NCBI GenBank assembly: GCA_023055355.1
Contig: JALJCS010000018.1
Coordinates: 372,001 to 436,000, forward strand
From: Agelaius tricolor
Taxonomy: Eukaryota > Chordata > Aves > Passeriformes > Icteridae
Direction of reading: 5' to 3'
Length of the DNA: 64,000 bases
Part shown: positions 1-12,200 of the stretch, piece by piece
Numbering within the stretch: position 1 is the first letter of the stretch
Layout: every line of letters starts with the position of its first letter
Position numbers and translations under genes: made by a program
Notes under the pieces: generated by a model
What the model was told of the DNA's origin: nothing
Database searches by the model: none
The model's input: only the letters and a program-made list of their open reading frames with translations

Positions 1-576
1 CGGGCGTCTTTCGGTAAAAACCTCTCTCAGGTGCTCCCTGAGCCCTGCACAATTCTCTGTGCGAAAAGCAGCTGCTTCTTCGCCTCCAGGAGACGGAGAG
101 AACGGTAGCTTCGAAAGGCGAGGACTCAAGCCGCACCACACAGGCACAGTGTGGGCAGGATTTATACTTAGAGAAAACAGTATTTTATCACTCTCCTGCC
201 TTTTCCAATGTTATAATATTGGAAAAGAAAGAGTTTTGGACAACTATCTTTTTCTTCTTGCAAAACTCTTCGCTGACCTCCGTGCAACTTCTAGAAAAAG
301 ATGGGTGATGTTTTCTTTACTGGTACAGTTTTTCCTCGCAAAGTATGGTGGAAAAGTTTTTGCGGAGTGTTTTACTACAAGACCCGAAGAAGACGGAGAT
401 ACAGGGCTACGGAGATACGCCGGGTCCCGGGCGTCTTTCGGCACAAGCCGTTCTCCGAAACGAATCGCGATCAGCACGATGCTCTGTGCACAAAGAAGGC
501 TCTTCTTCGCCTCTAGGAGACGGAGAGAGCGGCAGCTTCTATAAAGGCGAAGAAAGAGGCTGCCCAACACCTGCAT

Positions 577-2704
577 AGTCGGAGCAGCTGTCAGACAAAT
601 AAAAAGAGTACTTTACCACACTCCTCCCTTTTCCATCCACAATATATTCGATTAAAAGGAGTTTTGAACAACGTTTTGCTTCTTGTTAAACACTCTGCAG
701 AATTCCGTGCAACTTTTAGAAAAAGATCCAGGATGTTTTGTGTACTGGCACAGTTTCTCTTTGCAAGATGTGGTGGAAAAGCTTTTGCTGAGTGTTGAGT
801 GACAAGACACTCCGAAGCCGAATGCCGGTCCGAGGAATCTTTCGGCATTAGCCTTTCTCCGAAACACATCGCGATCAGCGCAAAGCTCTGTGCGCAAAGA
901 AGCAGCTTCTTCGCCTCCAGGAGACGGAGAGAGCGGCAGCTTCTATAAAGGCGACGAAAGAGGCTGCCCAACACCAGCATAGTCGGAGCAGCTTTCAAAA
1001 AAACAAAAAAGAATACTTTACCACTCTCCTCCCTTTTCCCTTCACAATAGATTCGAAAAAAAGGAGTTTTGAACAACAATGTTTTGCTTCTTTTTAAACG
1101 CTCTGCAGTCTTCTGTGCAGCTTTTAGAACATGATCCAGAATGTTTTGTTACCGGCACACTTTCTCCTCGCAAGGTATGGTGGAAAGGCTTTTTGCTGAG
1201 TGTTGAACAACAAGAAGCGAAGAAGAGGGAGGTACGGAGCTCTCCGAAGCTAAGTGCCGGTCCCCGGCGTCTTTCGGTAAAAAACGCTCTCAGGTGCTCC
1301 CGGTGCCCTGCACAATTCTCTGTGCGCAAAGAAGCCGCTTCTTCGCCTCCGGGAGACGGAGAGAGCGGCAGCTTCTATAGAGGCGAAGAAAGAGCCTGCC
1401 CAACACCAGCATAGTCGGAGCAGCTTTCAGACATATAAAAGAGAGCACTTTACCACTCTCCTGCCTTTTCCCTTCACAAGAGCTTCGATTAAAAGGAGTT
1501 TTGAACAACAATGTTTTGCTTCTTGTTAAACGCTCTGCAGTCTTCTGTGCAGCTTTTAGAACAAGATCCTGGATGTTTTGTGTACTGGCACAGTTTCTCC
1601 TCGCAAGGTATTGTGGAAAGGCTTTTTGCTGAGTGTTGTACCACAAGAAGTGAAGAAGAGGGAGGTACGGAGCTCTCCGAAGCTAAGTGCCGGTCCCCAG
1701 CGTCTTTCGGTAAAAAACGTTCTCAGGTGCTCCCGGTGCCCTGCACAATTCTCTGTGCACAAAGAAGCCGCTTCTTCGCCTCCGGGAGACGGAGAGAGCG
1801 GCAGCTTCTATAGAGGCGAAGAAAGAGCCTGCCCAACACCAGCATAGTCGGAGCAGCTTTCAGACATATAAAAGAGAGCACTTTACCACTCTCCTGCTTT
1901 TTCCCTACACAATAGCTTCGATTAAAAGGAGTTTTGAACAACAATGTTTTGCTTCTTGTTAAACAGTCTGCAGTCTTCTGTGCAGCTTTTAGAACAAGAT
2001 CCTGGATGTTTTGTGTACTGGCAAAGTTTCTCCTCGCAAGGTATGGTGGAAAAGATTTTGCTGAGTGTTGAACATCAAGAAGCGAAGAAGACGGAGATGC
2101 GGAGCTCTCCGAAGCTAAGTGCTGCTCCCGGGCGTCTTTCGGTAAAAACCTCTCTCAGGTGCTCCCTGAGCCCTGCACAATTCTCTGTGCGAAAAGCAGC
2201 TGCTTCTTCGCCTCCAGGAGACGGAGAGAACGGTAGCTTCGAAAGGCGAGGACTCAAGCCGCACCACACAGGCACAGTGTGGGCAGGATTTATACTTAGA
2301 GAAAACAGTATTTTATCACTCTCCTGCCTTTTCCAATGTTATAATATTGGAAAAGAAAGAGTTTTGGACAACTATCTTTTTCTTCTTGCAAAACTCTTCG
2401 CTGACCTCCGTGCAACTTCTAGAAAAAGATGGGTGATGTTTTCTTTACTGGTACAGTTTTTCCTCGCAAAGTATGGTGGAAAAGTTTTTGCGGAGTGTTT
2501 TACTACAAGACCCGAAGAAGACGGAGATACAGGGCTACGGAGATACGCCGGGTCCCGGGCGTCTTTCGGCACAAGCCGTTCTCCGAAACGAATCGCGATC
2601 AGCACGATGCTCTGTGCACAAAGAAGGCTCTTCTTCGCCTCTAGGAGACGGAGAGAGCGGCAGCTTCTATAAAGGCGAAGAAAGAGGCTGCCCAACACCT
2701 GCAT
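577..2704. repeat. HOR copy, complete (monomers 1-5)
   Basis: This is the first complete higher-order unit. Monomer 1 covers about 577-978, monomer 2 979-1410, monomer 3 1411-1841, monomer 4 1842 to about 2270, and monomer 5 about 2270-2704. Monomers 2, 3 and 4 are the closest relatives. Monomer 1 carries a deletion of about 30 bp in its middle. Monomer 5 is the most diverged: the TATA-region landmarks are replaced by an AT-rich stretch with a small inverted repeat around 2331-2353. Confidence 0.9.
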
Positions 2705-4832
2705 AGTCGGAGCAGCTGTCAGACAAATAAAAAGAGTACTTTACCACACTCCTCCCTTTTCCATCCACAATATATTCGATTAAAAGGAGTTTTGAACAAC
2801 GTTTTGCTTCTTGTTAAACACTCTGCAGAATTCCGTGCAACTTTTAGAAAAAGATCCAGGATGTTTTGTGTACTGGCACAGTTTCTCTTTGCAAGATGTG
2901 GTGGAAAAGCTTTTGCTGAGTGTTGAGTGACAAGACACTCCGAAGCCGAATGCCGGTCCGAGGAATCTTTCGGCATTAGCCTTTCTCCGAAACACATCGC
3001 GATCAGCGCAAAGCTCTGTGCGCAAAGAAGCAGCTTCTTCGCCTCCAGGAGACGGAGAGAGCGGCAGCTTCTATAAAGGCGACGAAAGAGGCTGCCCAAC
3101 ACCAGCATAGTCGGAGCAGCTTTCAAAAAAACAAAAAAGAATACTTTACCACTCTCCTCCCTTTTCCCTTCACAATAGATTCGAAAAAAAGGAGTTTTGA
3201 ACAACAATGTTTTGCTTCTTTTTAAACGCTCTGCAGTCTTCTGTGCAGCTTTTAGAACATGATCCAGAATGTTTTGTTACCGGCACACTTTCTCCTCGCA
3301 AGGTATGGTGGAAAGGCTTTTTGCTGAGTGTTGAACAACAAGAAGCGAAGAAGAGGGAGGTACGGAGCTCTCCGAAGCTAAGTGCCGGTCCCCGGCGTCT
3401 TTCGGTAAAAAACGCTCTCAGGTGCTCCCGGTGCCCTGCACAATTCTCTGTGCGCAAAGAAGCCGCTTCTTCGCCTCCGGGAGACGGAGAGAGCGGCAGC
3501 TTCTATAGAGGCGAAGAAAGAGCCTGCCCAACACCAGCATAGTCGGAGCAGCTTTCAGACATATAAAAGAGAGCACTTTACCACTCTCCTGCCTTTTCCC
3601 TTCACAAGAGCTTCGATTAAAAGGAGTTTTGAACAACAATGTTTTGCTTCTTGTTAAACGCTCTGCAGTCTTCTGTGCAGCTTTTAGAACAAGATCCTGG
3701 ATGTTTTGTGTACTGGCACAGTTTCTCCTCGCAAGGTATTGTGGAAAGGCTTTTTGCTGAGTGTTGTACCACAAGAAGTGAAGAAGAGGGAGGTACGGAG
3801 CTCTCCGAAGCTAAGTGCCGGTCCCCAGCGTCTTTCGGTAAAAAACGTTCTCAGGTGCTCCCGGTGCCCTGCACAATTCTCTGTGCACAAAGAAGCCGCT
3901 TCTTCGCCTCCGGGAGACGGAGAGAGCGGCAGCTTCTATAGAGGCGAAGAAAGAGCCTGCCCAACACCAGCATAGTCGGAGCAGCTTTCAGACATATAAA
4001 AGAGAGCACTTTACCACTCTCCTGCTTTTTCCCTACACAATAGCTTCGATTAAAAGGAGTTTTGAACAACAATGTTTTGCTTCTTGTTAAACAGTCTGCA
4101 GTCTTCTGTGCAGCTTTTAGAACAAGATCCTGGATGTTTTGTGTACTGGCAAAGTTTCTCCTCGCAAGGTATGGTGGAAAAGATTTTGCTGAGTGTTGAA
4201 CATCAAGAAGCGAAGAAGACGGAGATGCGGAGCTCTCCGAAGCTAAGTGCTGCTCCCGGGCGTCTTTCGGTAAAAACCTCTCTCAGGTGCTCCCTGAGCC
4301 CTGCACAATTCTCTGTGCGAAAAGCAGCTGCTTCTTCGCCTCCAGGAGACGGAGAGAACGGTAGCTTCGAAAGGCGAGGACTCAAGCCGCACCACACAGG
4401 CACAGTGTGGGCAGGATTTATACTTAGAGAAAACAGTATTTTATCACTCTCCTGCCTTTTCCAATGTTATAATATTGGAAAAGAAAGAGTTTTGGACAAC
4501 TATCTTTTTCTTCTTGCAAAACTCTTCGCTGACCTCCGTGCAACTTCTAGAAAAAGATGGGTGATGTTTTCTTTACTGGTACAGTTTTTCCTCGCAAAGT
4601 ATGGTGGAAAAGTTTTTGCGGAGTGTTTTACTACAAGACCCGAAGAAGACGGAGATACAGGGCTACGGAGATACGCCGGGTCCCGGGCGTCTTTCGGCAC
4701 AAGCCGTTCTCCGAAACGAATCGCGATCAGCACGATGCTCTGTGCACAAAGAAGGCTCTTCTTCGCCTCTAGGAGACGGAGAGAGCGGCAGCTTCTATAA
4801 AGGCGAAGAAAGAGGCTGCCCAACACCTGCAT
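2705..4832. repeat. HOR copy, complete
   Basis: This is the second complete 2128-bp unit. By eye it is identical to 577-2704, base for base, in every block compared. Such identity means recent homogenisation or very recent amplification. Confidence 0.9.
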
Positions 4833-6960
4833 AGTCGGAGCAGCTGTCAGACAAATAAAAAGAGTACTTTACCACACTCCTCCCTTTTCCATCCACAATA
4901 TATTCGATTAAAAGGAGTTTTGAACAACGTTTTGCTTCTTGTTAAACACTCTGCAGAATTCCGTGCAACTTTTAGAAAAAGATCCAGGATGTTTTGTGTA
5001 CTGGCACAGTTTCTCTTTGCAAGATGTGGTGGAAAAGCTTTTGCTGAGTGTTGAGTGACAAGACACTCCGAAGCCGAATGCCGGTCCGAGGAATCTTTCG
5101 GCATTAGCCTTTCTCCGAAACACATCGCGATCAGCGCAAAGCTCTGTGCGCAAAGAAGCAGCTTCTTCGCCTCCAGGAGACGGAGAGAGCGGCAGCTTCT
5201 ATAAAGGCGACGAAAGAGGCTGCCCAACACCAGCATAGTCGGAGCAGCTTTCAAAAAAACAAAAAAGAATACTTTACCACTCTCCTCCCTTTTCCCTTCA
5301 CAATAGATTCGAAAAAAAGGAGTTTTGAACAACAATGTTTTGCTTCTTTTTAAACGCTCTGCAGTCTTCTGTGCAGCTTTTAGAACATGATCCAGAATGT
5401 TTTGTTACCGGCACACTTTCTCCTCGCAAGGTATGGTGGAAAGGCTTTTTGCTGAGTGTTGAACAACAAGAAGCGAAGAAGAGGGAGGTACGGAGCTCTC
5501 CGAAGCTAAGTGCCGGTCCCCGGCGTCTTTCGGTAAAAAACGCTCTCAGGTGCTCCCGGTGCCCTGCACAATTCTCTGTGCGCAAAGAAGCCGCTTCTTC
5601 GCCTCCGGGAGACGGAGAGAGCGGCAGCTTCTATAGAGGCGAAGAAAGAGCCTGCCCAACACCAGCATAGTCGGAGCAGCTTTCAGACATATAAAAGAGA
5701 GCACTTTACCACTCTCCTGCCTTTTCCCTTCACAAGAGCTTCGATTAAAAGGAGTTTTGAACAACAATGTTTTGCTTCTTGTTAAACGCTCTGCAGTCTT
5801 CTGTGCAGCTTTTAGAACAAGATCCTGGATGTTTTGTGTACTGGCACAGTTTCTCCTCGCAAGGTATTGTGGAAAGGCTTTTTGCTGAGTGTTGTACCAC
5901 AAGAAGTGAAGAAGAGGGAGGTACGGAGCTCTCCGAAGCTAAGTGCCGGTCCCCAGCGTCTTTCGGTAAAAAACGTTCTCAGGTGCTCCCGGTGCCCTGC
6001 ACAATTCTCTGTGCACAAAGAAGCCGCTTCTTCGCCTCCGGGAGACGGAGAGAGCGGCAGCTTCTATAGAGGCGAAGAAAGAGCCTGCCCAACACCAGCA
6101 TAGTCGGAGCAGCTTTCAGACATATAAAAGAGAGCACTTTACCACTCTCCTGCTTTTTCCCTACACAATAGCTTCGATTAAAAGGAGTTTTGAACAACAA
6201 TGTTTTGCTTCTTGTTAAACAGTCTGCAGTCTTCTGTGCAGCTTTTAGAACAAGATCCTGGATGTTTTGTGTACTGGCAAAGTTTCTCCTCGCAAGGTAT
6301 GGTGGAAAAGATTTTGCTGAGTGTTGAACATCAAGAAGCGAAGAAGACGGAGATGCGGAGCTCTCCGAAGCTAAGTGCTGCTCCCGGGCGTCTTTCGGTA
6401 AAAACCTCTCTCAGGTGCTCCCTGAGCCCTGCACAATTCTCTGTGCGAAAAGCAGCTGCTTCTTCGCCTCCAGGAGACGGAGAGAACGGTAGCTTCGAAA
6501 GGCGAGGACTCAAGCCGCACCACACAGGCACAGTGTGGGCAGGATTTATACTTAGAGAAAACAGTATTTTATCACTCTCCTGCCTTTTCCAATGTTATAA
6601 TATTGGAAAAGAAAGAGTTTTGGACAACTATCTTTTTCTTCTTGCAAAACTCTTCGCTGACCTCCGTGCAACTTCTAGAAAAAGATGGGTGATGTTTTCT
6701 TTACTGGTACAGTTTTTCCTCGCAAAGTATGGTGGAAAAGTTTTTGCGGAGTGTTTTACTACAAGACCCGAAGAAGACGGAGATACAGGGCTACGGAGAT
6801 ACGCCGGGTCCCGGGCGTCTTTCGGCACAAGCCGTTCTCCGAAACGAATCGCGATCAGCACGATGCTCTGTGCACAAAGAAGGCTCTTCTTCGCCTCTAG
6901 GAGACGGAGAGAGCGGCAGCTTCTATAAAGGCGAAGAAAGAGGCTGCCCAACACCTGCAT
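4833..6960. repeat. HOR copy, complete
   Basis: This is the third complete 2128-bp unit, again without visible differences from the two before it. The partial unit at 1-576 is the end of monomer 4 plus monomer 5 of the preceding copy. Confidence 0.9.
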
Positions 6961-8335
6961 AGTCGGAGCAGCTGTCAGACAAATAAAAAGAGTACTTTAC
7001 CACACTCCTCCCTTTTCCATCCACAATATATTCGATTAAAAGGAGTTTTGAACAACGTTTTGCTTCTTGTTAAACACTCTGCAGAATTCCGTGCAACTTT
7101 TAGAAAAAGATCCAGGATGTTTTGTGTACTGGCACAGTTTCTCTTTGCAAGATGTGGTGGAAAAGCTTTTGCTGAGTGTTGAGTGACAAGACACTCCGAA
7201 GCCGAATGCCGGTCCGAGGAATCTTTCGGCATTAGCCTTTCTCCGAAACACATCGCGATCAGCGCAAAGCTCTGTGCGCAAAGAAGCAGCTTCTTCGCCT
7301 CCAGGAGACGGAGAGAGCGGCAGCTTCTATAAAGGCGACGAAAGAGGCTGCCCAACACCAGCATAGTCGGAGCAGCTTTCAAAAAAACAAAAAAGAATAC
7401 TTTACCACTCTCCTCCCTTTTCCCTTCACAATAGATTCGAAAAAAAGGAGTTTTGAACAACAATGTTTTGCTTCTTTTTAAACGCTCTGCAGTCTTCTGT
7501 GCAGCTTTTAGAACATGATCCAGAATGTTTTGTTACCGGCACACTTTCTCCTCGCAAGGTATGGTGGAAAGGCTTTTTGCTGAGTGTTGAACAACAAGAA
7601 GCGAAGAAGAGGGAGGTACGGAGCTCTCCGAAGCTAAGTGCCGGTCCCCGGCGTCTTTCGGTAAAAAACGCTCTCAGGTGCTCCCGGTGCCCTGCACAAT
7701 TCTCTGTGCGCAAAGAAGCCGCTTCTTCGCCTCCGGGAGACGGAGAGAGCGGCAGCTTCTATAGAGGCGAAGAAAGAGCCTGCCCAACACCAGCATAGTC
7801 GGAGCAGCTTTCAGACATATAAAAGAGAGCACTTTACCACTCTCCTGCCTTTTCCCTTCACAAGAGCTTCGATTAAAAGGAGTTTTGAACAACAATGTTT
7901 TGCTTCTTGTTAAACAGTCTGCATTCTTCTGTGCCACTTTTAGAACAAGGTCCGGGCTGGTTTGTGTACTGGCACAGTTTCTCCTAGCAAGGTATGGTGG
8001 AAAGGCTTTTTTTGGGTGTTGAACATCAAGAAGCGAAGAGGACGGAGATGCGGAGCTCTCCGAAGCTAAGTGGGGGTCCCCGGCGTCTTTCGGCAAAAAC
8101 CACTCTCAGGTGCTCCCTGCGACGGGCAGAATTCTCTGTGCGCAAAGAAGCTGCTTCTTCGCCTCCGGGAGACGGAGAGAGCGGCAGCTTCCGAAAGGCG
8201 AAAAAGAAATATTAACAACACCCGCATTGTGTCCCGGGCGTCTTTCGGCACAAGCGCCGCATCGGCGCTCACCGCCACCGGCACAATGCTCTGTGCGCGA
8301 TGAACTCGCTTTTTCGCCTCCCGGGTACTGAACGA
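6961..8335. repeat. Truncated, decaying HOR copy at array edge
   Basis: Monomers 1 and 2 (6961 to about 7794) match the inner copies. The next monomer (7795-8215) opens like monomer 3, then from about 7910 follows monomer 4 but with many substitutions not seen elsewhere. About 8220-8335 is a fragment holding only the second half of a monomer, itself strongly diverged and GC-rich. The array therefore ends in a chimeric, unhomogenised edge directly against retroviral sequence. Confidence 0.8.
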
Positions 8336-8369
8336 AGAAGCATATGCTTAAGACGCGATTGCCTCAATT

Positions 8370-8870
8370 GTGTACAGGTTTGGGCGCTCCTCTCGATTAC
8401 TTGTGCCATTCCTGACAGCAGGCGTTGCTGTTGGTCAAGCTTTGAGTATGCTTAATAAGTTGGGATGCTGGGTGGTCAAACAACTCAAGGTAAGATCAGC
8501 GATTTTAAATCAGCTTCTCACTGGTGTAGATACCATTAGTCATTGCACACTGCAAAATAAAGCTGCTCTAGTTTTCTTGTTAGCACATGGGCACGAGTGG
8601 GAGGATTTTGAAGGAATGTGTGTTTTGAACCTCTCTAACCCTTCTGCAGTCATTCGCTGGAAACTCAAACAAGGACAAGATAACATGAAGAAATTGATTG
8701 GGAATGAGAGGGTTACGCATGAACAGTTTGAGAGATGGGAAACAACTCGATGGTTGAAAGATCTTGTAAAGGGAACTTTGTTGTTACTAGTAGTCATTAT
8801 TATATTGCTTCTTGTTATTCCATGCATCATGGTGAGCGTCTTGGAAGAAAATAGGGTGGAAAGGGTTTAG
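8370..8870 (+). pseudogene. env: Endogenous alpharetrovirus-like Env TM remnant
   Basis: This open frame of 166 codons resembles the transmembrane (fusion) subunit of avian alpharetrovirus Env. Seen in order: a small-residue-rich fusion-peptide-like segment (about residues 14-26), a heptad region with the LQNKAAL element (about 61-67), a disulfide-loop region around EDFEGMC, a glycosylation sequon (NLSN) and a hydrophobic membrane anchor (about 134-157). The surface subunit and everything upstream are missing; satellite DNA lies there instead. The first Met is arbitrary. The usual CX6CC loop is altered: the first Cys is Trp and the last is Val, leaving one Cys. It is a decayed 3' proviral fragment that kept its frame by chance or recent age. 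The family call is from recognised motif layout. Confidence 0.8.
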
Positions 8871-8880
8871 CTGGTGCAAG

Positions 8881-8897
8881 ACGAAGAAGGGGGAAAT
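8881..8897 (+). other. Polypurine tract of the ERV
   Basis: A run of purines (GAAGAAGGGGGAAA) sits directly before the LTR start TGTAGC. This is the expected position of the plus-strand primer in a retrovirus and supports reading the Env frame and the LTR as one element. Confidence 0.7.
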
Positions 8898-9284
8898 TGT
8901 AGCAATGTAGCTGAACCTCTTAGACTACAGGGTGCACCAGCCATCCAGCTGGAATATGTTCTTCTCAGAATTTTCTCAGAGCCCTCTGGAATTCATCAAG
9001 GTTACTAAGACATAAGCCCTGCTGAAAGAAGAAAGAGAAGCTGAGAAACCAAATTCCAAGACTACAAGAACTCGATAACGGGGGGCAGCAAAGTGCCTGG
9101 ACTGTAATCAAACGTATCTTCTGAGAGGTGCACACAGAATGCGTGGACATAACAAAGGCACCAAGATAAAAATGCGGGCCTAGCGTGTGCAGAGATTTAG
9201 AATGTGTAAGTGCATCCTGTCAACAATCAACGGCTTCTGCTTAATCCTCTTGCTCCGTTGTCCTGGAGTCCTGAATTTCCCACA
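8898..9284 (+). mobile_element. 3' LTR of alpharetrovirus-like ERV
   Basis: The LTR begins with TG right after the polypurine tract and ends near CCCACA (about 387 bp). A TATA-like GATAAAAAT lies near 9166. A pyrimidine-rich U5-like segment (TTAATCCTCTTGCTCCGTTG) precedes the end. No 5' LTR is in the window, so a target duplication cannot be tested. Confidence 0.65.
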
Positions 9285-12200
9285 AGGAAAGCCCTACTAA
9301 AAGGGCTCTGATTTTAATGATAGTTGCTGTCTAGACGATGAATAATGGGAAGAGTTCTTTCAAATCCTTCCCTCGCTGACATCTGTAAGTTTCATCTTTT
9401 CCTGATTGTACTGGTGGCTATACATTAGTTATGACTAGAAAGGAATGAGTTTTAGGGATATGTTGCAAGGAAATTGGTAGCTCTGCTTCCATTTCCATTG
9501 TCTAAGAAGAATCCTGATTAGTTTTGGACTTTTCATAGACCTCTGACTAGATTGCATTTGTCTTTGATTGAGCCTGTAAATTTTAGACTACTAGGCTTGA
9601 TCAATGGGCAAAGGGAAAGTCAGATTAGGTGGTTCCCTTGTCAACAACTTCTCAGTAGTAGGGCGATTTCTGTCCTCAAGTTTGTTACTTCAGCTAGCAG
9701 ATTATGCTCACTCCAAAAGAAGGTGAGAAGTTTGCTACCCTAAATGGTCCGATAATTCTTCCTGCTTCTTTGTGACTCTTTTGTATGACTGGATTCTGTA
9801 TTATTGGAGTTTGTTATAAAAAGTTGGATTAAATTGCGTGCGTCCGCTCTTGGGGGAAACAGAGTATTTAGCCAATAACATCTAGGCTTTTATGGACCTG
9901 AGACTGTCTGAACGGACGGGATGCTTTAAACACAGTAATTCCTGCTAGTTCCAATTCCATTTTTAGACTCGACAAACCGAATGGTAAACCTGCACCAGTA
10001 GGGAGGGACATTGGACTTTCTCCTTCTTAGAGAGAAACTAATGAAAAAGTTTCAGCAGAATCATAGCAGGCTGTAAAATAAGAAAAGCATCATGAAAAGA
10101 GGCCAATCCTATCCTCTTAGTGTAGCTAGTTGTGACTGGATATGAATGAAATATGTCAACTCTGTGTTCCTGGGTATCACATCAGTAACAGCTACTTCAG
10201 CTGCTGTAGTTGTCTCCTAAAGCTAAGAACAGAATCCAAAGAATTGTGATTCCATGGTCACAATTCACCCTGTGATGGTGACAGGTGAAAAAGGAGTGGA
10301 AGGTGCACGGGGAAATTAACTTGAATGGCCTATCTAAATCAGCAGCCACTGATTTCCTGAAAACTTCAACAGGTCAGTTGACCTGTTGGGATTCTTTTAA
10401 TCCATGGTCATGTTTTTCTTGGGATTCTTGTAACCTTTCCCCATTCGTTCAGCCTTTGCCCTCAAGCCTTTGCTGACATTTCAAGTATCTCGACAAGCTG
10501 GAAATGTGTTGTCTTTCTTTATCATGTCATAATTCCCTTCAAAGGCTTGTTTGCCTCAAGTCTTATTGTTGCTGGTTTTCTGCTAGTTGATTGTCAGAGG
10601 GCAGCAGGTGCTTTGTAAGAGCAAGTACACAATCCTATAGCTTGCTTTTCTTTTGATTTGGCCCGTCTAGAAAACTGAATGACTGGACATTTCCGACAGG
10701 ATTTTGTCTCCCCAGTATGTTTCACTGGAAGGGCAGATGCAAATCAGCTACCTAAACTCTTGGCATGGAAGAAAGTAGTGGTTTGCTGCTGCATATAGGT
10801 AGAAGCTTACAAAAGGAAGGCCTTGGGCTGAGGCCCGATACTTTGGCTAAGTAGAAAAGGACTATGGGAAGGTGAGGCCGCTGAATCAGAGGTAGATCAA
10901 CAAGTTCTAGAATGGTCACGTGTTCACAGCGTGGTGTAAACCAAACACTTGCTGCACTGCTCCCATAGTGAAACCAGGAAGGACTTAAAAAAATTAGAAG
11001 GGCAAAGAAAGCAGTTGGAAGGAAAAGAACATTAACCATTATTCCATTCTTGTAATATGTCCTCCTTTAAGTCATCATTTTCATGCAGTTTAACGGCTTG
11101 CGATGGAATCCCTCAAAAGGAAATCTGAGACAGAGTAAGCTTTTTAATGCAGTAGATGTGACACGTGCAGGCCAAGTTGCCTTTTTTGACATCTAATGCT
11201 AGTTATGCTTGAGCTACCCTTTGCTTAAAGTACTTAAATCCCACTAGGAATTTTACTCCTCATTGAGCAAATTTTGCTGTCATGATTGAGTAAATTTTAT
11301 TCATGATAGAGTGAATTTTACTGTCACTCAGAATTTTACTGTCATGATTGGCATTGAAACTTTTCAAGGAAAGCTCTGGATAGCAATGTTTGTGTAAAAA
11401 TAGTATTTTATCTCCTGTATTTGTGTGAAGCAGGTAAGCCTTTTGCTGTCACCAGTGTTGCTTACCCTTTCATGTCATATCCCTCTTCATATCCATATTC
11501 TGCTGAAGGCTTAGTAATCTACTTTAAAATTGGCCCGTGGAATAAGACTCCTTTTCCTTTTTGAAAGCTAATGTCATTTGACCTAGTGACAGTAAATAAT
11601 TCATGAATTGTAAGTCCCCAGCTAGCATCTTTTACGCATATTCTAACCTTCTAAAGAAGTAACAAAAGCACTCTCCAATACTTGACTTTCTTAAGCACAC
11701 AAAATGCTTCTCTCCTTTGCAGTTGGCATCTGTAAAATGAACCACATCTCTGCAGTATTTTAACGTGCACCATATTTAGCCAAGTAATTCAAAACAAACA
11801 AAAAACCAGTCACTTCAATTTTGAAATATTTTAAAATTGTTTTTGAATATACAAAATGTACCCTTACCCTATGCATTGCCTGCAGATTTAATCGTCGTGA
11901 AAGCAAACCCTGTTTCTGTTGGGATAGCACGGTTTTCCAGTTTCCACAATTGTTCTTGGCACAGTTTTCTACTTATGTGACTGTTAGGACACTCACAGGT
12001 ACTTCTAAGGTACTGTAGTACGTGGAGAAGGAGGAGAGGTTGTGCCTTATTTCTGGCTTCCTTTGGTTTTCTTTTTGGTTTTCTTCCTCTTCCTTTTTCA
12101 TGTCACCTTTCTAGATACTGCGATTTAGATTTGCAGTTTACTAAGCTGTGTTTTCTGTCTGGAATTCTTTGAAATTCTGAGAGGAGCCCCACCGGTAAAT

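Larger units (their letters stand above)
1..8335. repeat. Higher-order satellite array, 2128-bp period
   Basis: The first 8.3 kb is one tandem array. The base at position n recurs at n+2128 through about 7900, and I found no differences among the copies I compared. Within each 2128-bp unit, five related monomers (about 401, 432, 431, 430 and 434 bp) share landmarks: a start near GTCGGAGCAGCT, a TATAAAAG-like element, a TTAAAAGGAGTTTTGAACAAC block, a CTCTGTGCGCAAAGAAG block and a GGAGACGGAGAGAGCGGCAG block. This two-level structure is a higher-order repeat. The array is cut by the left window edge and decays at the right. All six frames contain short ORFs repeated with the same period, with no codon-like conservation between monomers, so I do not call genes here. 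Confidence 0.95.

Noticed and set aside
1..8335. Many ORFs up to 242 codons, repeated every 2128 bp on both strands
   Set aside because: They occur in all frames, change length freely between related monomers and share no protein motif. They follow from the GC content and periodicity of a satellite.
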